Shown here: one piece after another, positions 58,859 to 64,000 of the stretch
Layout of the letters: the number at the start of each line of letters is the position of its first letter
Numbering within the stretch: the first letter of the stretch is position 1
Source of the DNA: Periplaneta americana
Lineage: Eukaryota > Arthropoda > Insecta > Blattodea > Blattidae
DNA: 64,000 nucleotides
Assembly (NCBI RefSeq): GCF_040183065.1
Contig: NC_091117.1
Span: forward strand, 108,864,001-108,928,000
Direction: 5' to 3'
Position numbers and translations under genes: made by a program
Notes under the pieces: generated by a model
Seen by the model: the letters and a program-made list of their open reading frames with translations, nothing else
What the model was told of the DNA's origin: nothing
The model's database searches: none

Positions 58859-59482
58859 TGTCATTTTTTTCCTTATAATGTTTTGTTTTCTTGTGTAATC
58901 CTTTTTGTTAGTTTTTTATTGTTCTTTTATTATCCGGGTTCTAATGACAAAATACAGGTTGTTATTACTCTAAAGTAAATAAAAGTGTTTCTTACTTATT
59001 TTCTTGCGACCAGAACAACATAATTCTGCAATGAATGACAGTGAAATGTTTCATTACTGAACAAATGATCAAAACAACACACCTTGTCGCATATGCTATA
59101 ACAGATAAATGCCAGAGTGTCTCACTTGAAACATATGTACTATTAATAGTGTAATAAGTCCTTATACAAGTACTCGTCAATAGTGTTGTCTCTTGGGGAA
59201 CTGGAACACTTCAAAATTTCCGAAATTATCATGCACTAGTTTGCAAATGTCACGAAACGTATTTAACTGATTCATCTAGCCACCAAAATCGTCTCCAATT
59301 CAAGATCTAATCCACCGTGCGTTATAAACAAACGGAAAGATCAAGTACATGCACAGCAAGAATCCTCTTGCCAGTTCAGCTAGAACCAGCTGAGGAGAGA
59401 TGTGTATATTTCTATCAGTATTCAGAAGTTCTGCCTCTACACGTTCTTGTTTTTAAAAGAAAGAAAAAAAAGTAAGAAGTAG

Positions 59483-59560
59483 CCGGGAATCGAACCCAGA
59501 ATTTCTACTCGAAAATTCTCGAAAGACGCGCCACTAACCGGTTGAGCTACGCAAACGATG
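59483..59560 (-). repeat. tRNA-like segment (right arm)
   Basis: The minus strand reads GCGTAGCTCAACCGGTTAGT (A box) and TCTGGGTTCGATTCCCGGCT (B box with a stable T arm). The anticodon arm is not clean. Its T-arm is better preserved than in the left-arm copy. Confidence 0.7.
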
Positions 59561-59747
59561 TTACAATTATGAAGTATTGCAGTATGTCTATATGTAGTGA
59601 CTTTTAACTAGGATTTACGCTCTTTAGAAGCAACTTCGGGATATTTTGAAGGTTGTTTCTTATTTTCGTTTTCAGGAGCTTCGAAATGAGTTATAATCCA
59701 TTAAATGTAAAAGGGGTGTGATGAAAAGTTTCCCTTGTTAATATATG

Positions 59748-62137
59748 CGAGAGTACTCCCGTTTGTATCTCTACATTTTCACTCGTTTTTCCCTACCTTA
59801 TACTATTATTCAATAAATGTTTATATTTCCATTATGCTGATGCCCTTTCATAAAATTTCTCACACGGTTAATTAAACATATTTATCGCGTGCTCGGGACT
59901 ATGAATTTCTATGTTTGTGTAAGTAGAAACTATGTTTAAATATACGTGAAATTCAAATGGTAATGCAACATCTTATCCCCTTCGCTCTGGATATTACTAG
60001 TGGTGGGGTGTAATTTGAAAACCTATGATTTTGTCGCTGTGCCAAGTTTGTCACTGGTTTCGACCGTGACTACAGTTCCAAAATCACAGCTCCGAGAAAT
60101 CGCCATCTCTGCCTGGTATGTGACTCACAGCGATGGCCACTGATGTATGTATTAAATGACATCTCCAGAGTCCAGACAAGTGCAAGTCAGAAGATTAACT
60201 TGAAGGACAATATAACTGGGATCTAATTAATTTTCGTCCCACTCAAAAATTTGACGTAGGCAACTCTTTTGTACTGAACCTACAATGCATTCGCTATATT
60301 CTTCTAATCATTCGTAAACATTTTTGAGAGAATATACATGCCCATACATCGCGTTAACACAGCTAAGGGCGTGTCTTGTTTTTAGTATACTCGCCGTACT
60401 AATCACTATTGTTTATATGACATGGCACCGGTATATCAATTCAATTCGCAGAAGAGCGATAAACATAAACATCTCTCGAGTCATCATGAGAGACTTTCAC
60501 AATCGCCAGGAATCATCCAAAAACAAAAATCGCACTGTGAGAAAATCGCTATTATCTGTCACAGCGATTTTTTTCGGTGCTGTCACAGTTCGGAGCTGCG
60601 ACGGAAAAACGCTTTCACATCTCACCTCTACATACAGTACTACAGTTGGATTAAATTTACTTTATGATTGATACCGGAAGCATGTTTACAGGAATTTATC
60701 ATGCTTGTTATGGCAACAACAAATCACGATCCGTTCTGAGTTGTGACTTAGTAACGTCGTTGCCAGTTATCTTTAAAACAAAGTCACGCATGTTCGTGCA
60801 TTTGTATTTCTTCTGCTGTATGGCTTGTGCGTACCAATTTTATTCCCAGCTATCGTAAACGAGTTCGTTCTGTTTTGTAATACACTATAGTTACTGTTAA
60901 TGCTGTTGTAACTTAATTCACTGTTAAATCTATTTGTTTCATTGTTATTATTTTATTACCGGTATTTATTGTCGTTGTACTGTGCGAGAATTTATGCTGA
61001 CGCAAAGATATACCGTCAGAACGCGCGCGCATCAAGTGCCGGAAGAATGAAATGTACGGCAACATTGCTCATAGAACGTATCAGCTGGCGATAACACTAG
61101 TATTTTTAATCCAATTATGACAGGGCAGTCATGAAGGCTGACAGTAATATCATCACTGTTTTAAAAACTGGAAAATTGGCCGAAAGTCTACACTATACAT
61201 ACCAGTTCCCATGTTTTATAGCGAAAAAACAATAAGTAGCTCTATAGGCGAGGGGTGCGCGCAGGCTAGAGTACAGCGTTGTACAGCGTTGTCACATTGA
61301 GTGAGAACATAACTTTTCATTGGAGTTTAAAATGCAAAAATTCGTCTGCTAGTGACAACCTAGCAATACAATGCCAACCAAGCTCGGTGCGAAATTTTTT
61401 TATTTGGCGGGACAATGTTGCCGGCACCAGGTAAATCGTAAGCATTTCAAATACTCCGTCATACGCATATTTTAAACATTCTGGTGAAAACTACAAAGTG
61501 CTCAACTCAATTGGAACTCATGCTACTATTGAGCCTGTAATGACATCAACATGATGTCACTTCCTGTTTGATTGCCTCATAAGATGGAAACTAGTATAGC
61601 TATAATCTCAAGTGTTTTTGACTAGGCCTACTTTTGAAACTCTAAAAACTGGTACCCGGTATGGTTCCATTAAAATAACCTCTTTGTTCGTCGTCTTTAT
61701 GATGAACCATGCATTGTCAAATTTCGGCATGAGAAACGGGATTGCCCAAACGACGTGTTTGTCCACCGCAAAATTTCACCCTGACTCGCCAGGATTCGGG
61801 TCTCCAGCATGGAAACTCGGAAGTCGATTCTGGCTAGTAGACACCGGCAAATCAGACAAGACTCACGCCCGTAACTTGCTTGTCGTCAGGCTTGGGTTCC
61901 GGTGACGCTACAAAGCAAGTTAACTTTTAAGACTGAACCCATTCAGCCCGGGTTTTATAGGTTCAGTCCAGGCGGGACCCAAGAAAGCCTGCCTGTTTGC
62001 TCGTATTATAAGGTAGAGTGACTTGCATTCACGGAAGCCAGTCTGCGCTGGTTAAGATGAAACAGTATTAGTTTAAAATCTAAGTTCGTTGGCTATTTAG
62101 TCACTTCAAAAAATCTTTACTTTATGGTCTAACGCGG
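59748..62137. other. Non-coding DNA without recognised genes
   Basis: Frames at 60324-60671, 60664-60858 and 61612-61905 were considered but have no recognisable domain. The 61700-62000 part is GC-richer. No exon of the FAM89-family gene was recognised. Confidence 0.5.
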
Positions 62138-62640
62138 CAGAAAATTCTTGATTAAAGAAATATAGTTTTACAATTTATTTCACTACAGAATTTCATAAAA
62201 TAATAAGATAAATATTATACATTTCATTTTTCTGCAAAGTGCATCTGACTCAAGAAGTAACTGCAGATAGGTCCTAATTCTTGATCAAAGAAACACAGTT
62301 TCACAATTTATTACGCTACAGAATTTCATAAAATAATTAGATAAATATTATACATTTCATTTTTCATGTATCACACTCAAATAACGGCAGATAATTCTTG
62401 ATTAAAGAAACACAGTTTTACGATTTATTGCGCTCCATAATTTCATAAAATAATAAGATAAATGTTATACATTTCATTTTTCTACAAAGTGTATATGACT
62501 CAAGAAATAACGGCAGATAATTCTTGATTAAAGAAACACAGTTTTACGATTTATTGCGCTACAGAATTCATAAAATAATAAGATAATATTATACATTTCA
62601 TATTCCTGCAAAGTGAATCTGACTCAACAAAATAGTAACA
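62138..62640. repeat. Minisatellite, about four 120-130-bp units
   Basis: The unit begins near CGGCAGATAATTCTTGATTA and contains AAAGAAACACAGTTTTACGA, CAGAATTTCATAAAATAATA, AGATAAATATTATACATTTC and a CTGACTCAAGAA-type end. Units start at about 62138, 62263, 62386 and 62510. They differ by scattered substitutions and small deletions. Confidence 0.88.
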
Positions 62641-62664
62641 CATTTCGTAACTTGTGACTAGTTG

Positions 62665-62819
62665 AGAAGAGAAGAGAAGGGAAGGGAAGGGAAGGGAAGG
62701 GAAGGGAAGGGAAGGGAAGGGAAGGGAAGGGAAGGGAAGAGAAGAGAAGAGAAGAGAAGAGAAGAGAAGAGAAGAGAAGAGAAGAGAAGAGAAGAGAAGA
62801 GAAGAGAAGAGAAGAGAAA
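62665..62819. repeat. (GGGAA)n/(GAGAA)n pentanucleotide microsatellite
   Basis: About 155 bases: three GAGAA, some 13 GGGAA, then some 15 GAGAA, on the plus strand. The clean block switch between the two pentamers is notable. Confidence 0.95.
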
Positions 62820-63600
62820 TATGTTGAAAAGATATTGGTAACAATTATTATGAATATCAACAACTATTATAGAAAAATATTTCATTTTAACCTTTTCCTT
62901 ATCAACAATTAAAAGCCCAATGAATACCTGTAAAATGTATAAAGGTTTTTCGTTCTTCAGAATATTGATTTGCTATTTAACTTCTGAGGGACAGATTTCC
63001 TTTTATTTATGAAGCTGAAAGTTTGAATGGTTTGCATTAAATTTATATTATTACGATGAAAAGGAAAGTGCACGTAATTGATAATAACTGTTGGCATTTA
63101 ATGGATATTATGTTGACGAGAAATAGTTTTCTTTGTCTTTATTAACGGTACGTTTCAGAAGACAATAAATTAAGTTTTCAGTAGTTTGTCTATATCTGTA
63201 GGCTTCTTGTCAGATTTGAATGACTTGGTTGATATTTATCATGCATCTGAAAGCAGCACAGTCTGGCGCAGGTCGGCGGAACCCAACAGTCCTTTCGGGT
63301 CACTCTTAGGACTGTTTGGGAGTCACGTACAACCACACTGCCTGCCTGTTTGTGAGGAAAGGTTGCAGGCCTGGCGAACTATATTAAGCGTAAGCCCGCT
63401 CAAGGAATAAAAGTCATGGGCAAGCCTGAAAGAGATTTTGCCTGTCTCTGCTGGCTAGCGGTGTGCTGTAGCGTTAGATTCTACAGAGACGTGTCCAAAC
63501 ATCGCGCCAAGTCTTGCTGATTTTATAACGGTAGTATCGTATTCCTTTCGGTTTAATATTTATATGAATCAGCATTCTTTGACATTATTGGAAAATGTGT
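62820..63600. other. Non-coding DNA without recognised features
   Basis: 63240-63480 is GC-richer and may be a dispersed repeat, but no second copy is in the window. Confidence 0.4.
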
Positions 63601-63602
63601 AA

Positions 63603-64000
63603 TTGTCAGCACCTTCTATTCAAATAATCTCAGAAGGTAATCAGGCTGAACAACTAGCCATATTAAAACCTATTCAACATGTACAGACCCTGGAAAATCA
63701 ACAGCAAACAGTCACAATATTTACAGACAGCGGAATAACATCAGACATTTCGGTGCTGGACCCCGGACTCATTTCACCGGCATTATCACCTTCATATCAT
63801 TCAGACGCTAAATAACCCAGATGTTGATACAGCGTCGTAAAATAACCCAATAAATTAAAAAAAAAAACATTAGACTCCCTTAGAAACCAAACAAATCGTA
63901 CGCATCTCATAGAAGAAATCAGAAGAGAAGTAAAGGAAGCGGAGAGGAAGAACTGGAAAATAGAATTCAACTGGATTAAGACCCACGCAGGACACGTGGG
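63603..64000 (+). pseudogene. LINE RNase H domain, partial, interrupted by a SINE
   Basis: The frame reads SEGNQAEQLAILKPIQHV, then TVTIFTDSGITSDI, an RNase H core with the catalytic aspartate in FTDS. After the SINE at 63749-63872 it resumes TLDSLRNQTNRTHLIEEIRR and NWKIEFNWIKTHAGHVG, running off the window. NQAEQLAI, TDS and W.K.H.G are the RNase H blocks of R1/jockey-type LINEs. No RT domain precedes it, so it is 5'-truncated at about 63600. Confidence 0.85.
63749..63872 (+). repeat. 5'-truncated SINE inserted in the LINE RNase H domain
   Basis: The body CCCCGGACTCATTTCACCGG, TCATTCAGACGCTAAATAAC and GATACAGCGTCGTAAAATAA ends in a T-A-rich tract and an A11 run. ACATT occurs just before the insertion and just after the A run, a short candidate target duplication. 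Same family as 15798-16032, which has the tRNA-like head missing here. Confidence 0.8.

Larger units (their letters stand above)
58592..59738. mobile_element. TIR element with two inverted tRNA-like segments
   Basis: ACAAGGGAAACTTTTCAT at 58597-58614 is exactly inverted at 59721-59738. TAATATATG occurs at 58583-58591 and 59739-59747, a candidate 9-bp target duplication; the left end then carries five extra bases before the TIR. Inside, a tRNA-like segment faces right at 58803-58858 and another faces left at 59483-59560. Flanking words (TATAGACAT) are also inverted, so the arms are diverged copies of one sequence. No transposase. Confidence 0.65.

Noticed and set aside
59483..59560. Possible functional tRNA gene
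   Set aside because: Clean T arm but no convincing anticodon arm or acceptor pairing; its inverted partner at 58803 shows it is part of a repeat.
60324..60858. Open frames of 115 and 64 codons, possible small genes
   Set aside because: No recognisable domain, no splice or initiation context, and competing frames overlap them.
61612..61905. 97-codon open frame
   Set aside because: Composition looks like a GC-richer repeat; no similarity to a family I can name.
1..64000. CRISPR arrays, bacterial operons, riboswitches, rRNA
   Set aside because: None seen; the tandem arrays present are microsatellites, minisatellites or transposon-derived, and the genome is eukaryotic.

Overview
This is a eukaryotic, insect-type genomic window: AT-rich, intron-containing, crowded with interspersed repeats and almost free of host genes. 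The many RTE-like LINE fragments with a (TAAG)n tail, the abundant tRNA-derived SINEs, mariner, pogo, piggyBac and P-like DNA transposons and the scattered AGGCCTA words fit a large-genome insect. My best guess is a cockroach (Periplaneta-like). This is inference from repeat types, not from a marker gene.

The only convincing host coding sequence is the last coding exon of a FAM89-family gene (leucine repeat adapter protein) on the minus strand at 48985-49257. Its upstream exon(s) were not found and probably lie to the right, inside a long intron or outside the window.

Layout: 30-3894 is a pogo-like transposon split by a mariner (2160-3032). 4323-5870 is a second pogo-like remnant. 6489-11208 is a P-element/THAP9-like transposon with inverted ends, a 7-bp target duplication, a three-exon THAP-transposase gene and nested small inverted repeats. 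Two 184-bp MITEs with its ends sit at 39362-39545 and 52931-53113. 12390-12602 is a palindromic MITE. 12994-14333 is a Tc1/mariner pseudogene, with a second copy at 33800-34375. 14250-14790 is a LINE fragment. 15190-16032 holds SINE-type repeats. 17839-20433 is a giant foldback mariner-like element in which the DDE core of the transposase is tandemly repeated 4 times in one arm and 8 times in the other. 21990-23769 is a Tigger/pogo remnant carrying a 752-bp palindromic TTAA element. About 23.8-33 kb is mostly featureless AT-rich DNA with a few SINEs. 35131-38690 holds CR1/jockey-like LINE copies with a 575-bp internal duplication. 40192-40918 is a deleted Tc1/mariner element. 45-47 kb has LINE and SINE pieces. 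47837-48092 is a palindromic MITE. 51318-52059 and 56303-57125 are RT fragments of RTE-like LINEs. 54052-56117 is a complete but dead piggyBac with TTAA and CCC ends. 58592-59738 is a TIR element with two inverted tRNA-like segments. 62138-62640 is a minisatellite followed by a pentamer microsatellite. The right edge is the RNase H domain of another LINE interrupted by a SINE.

No operons, bacterial genes, CRISPR arrays, rRNA genes or intact tRNA genes were seen. Every transposase or RT reading frame examined carries at least one frameshift, stop, deletion or truncation, so the window reads as a layered record of transposition rather than a working pathway.
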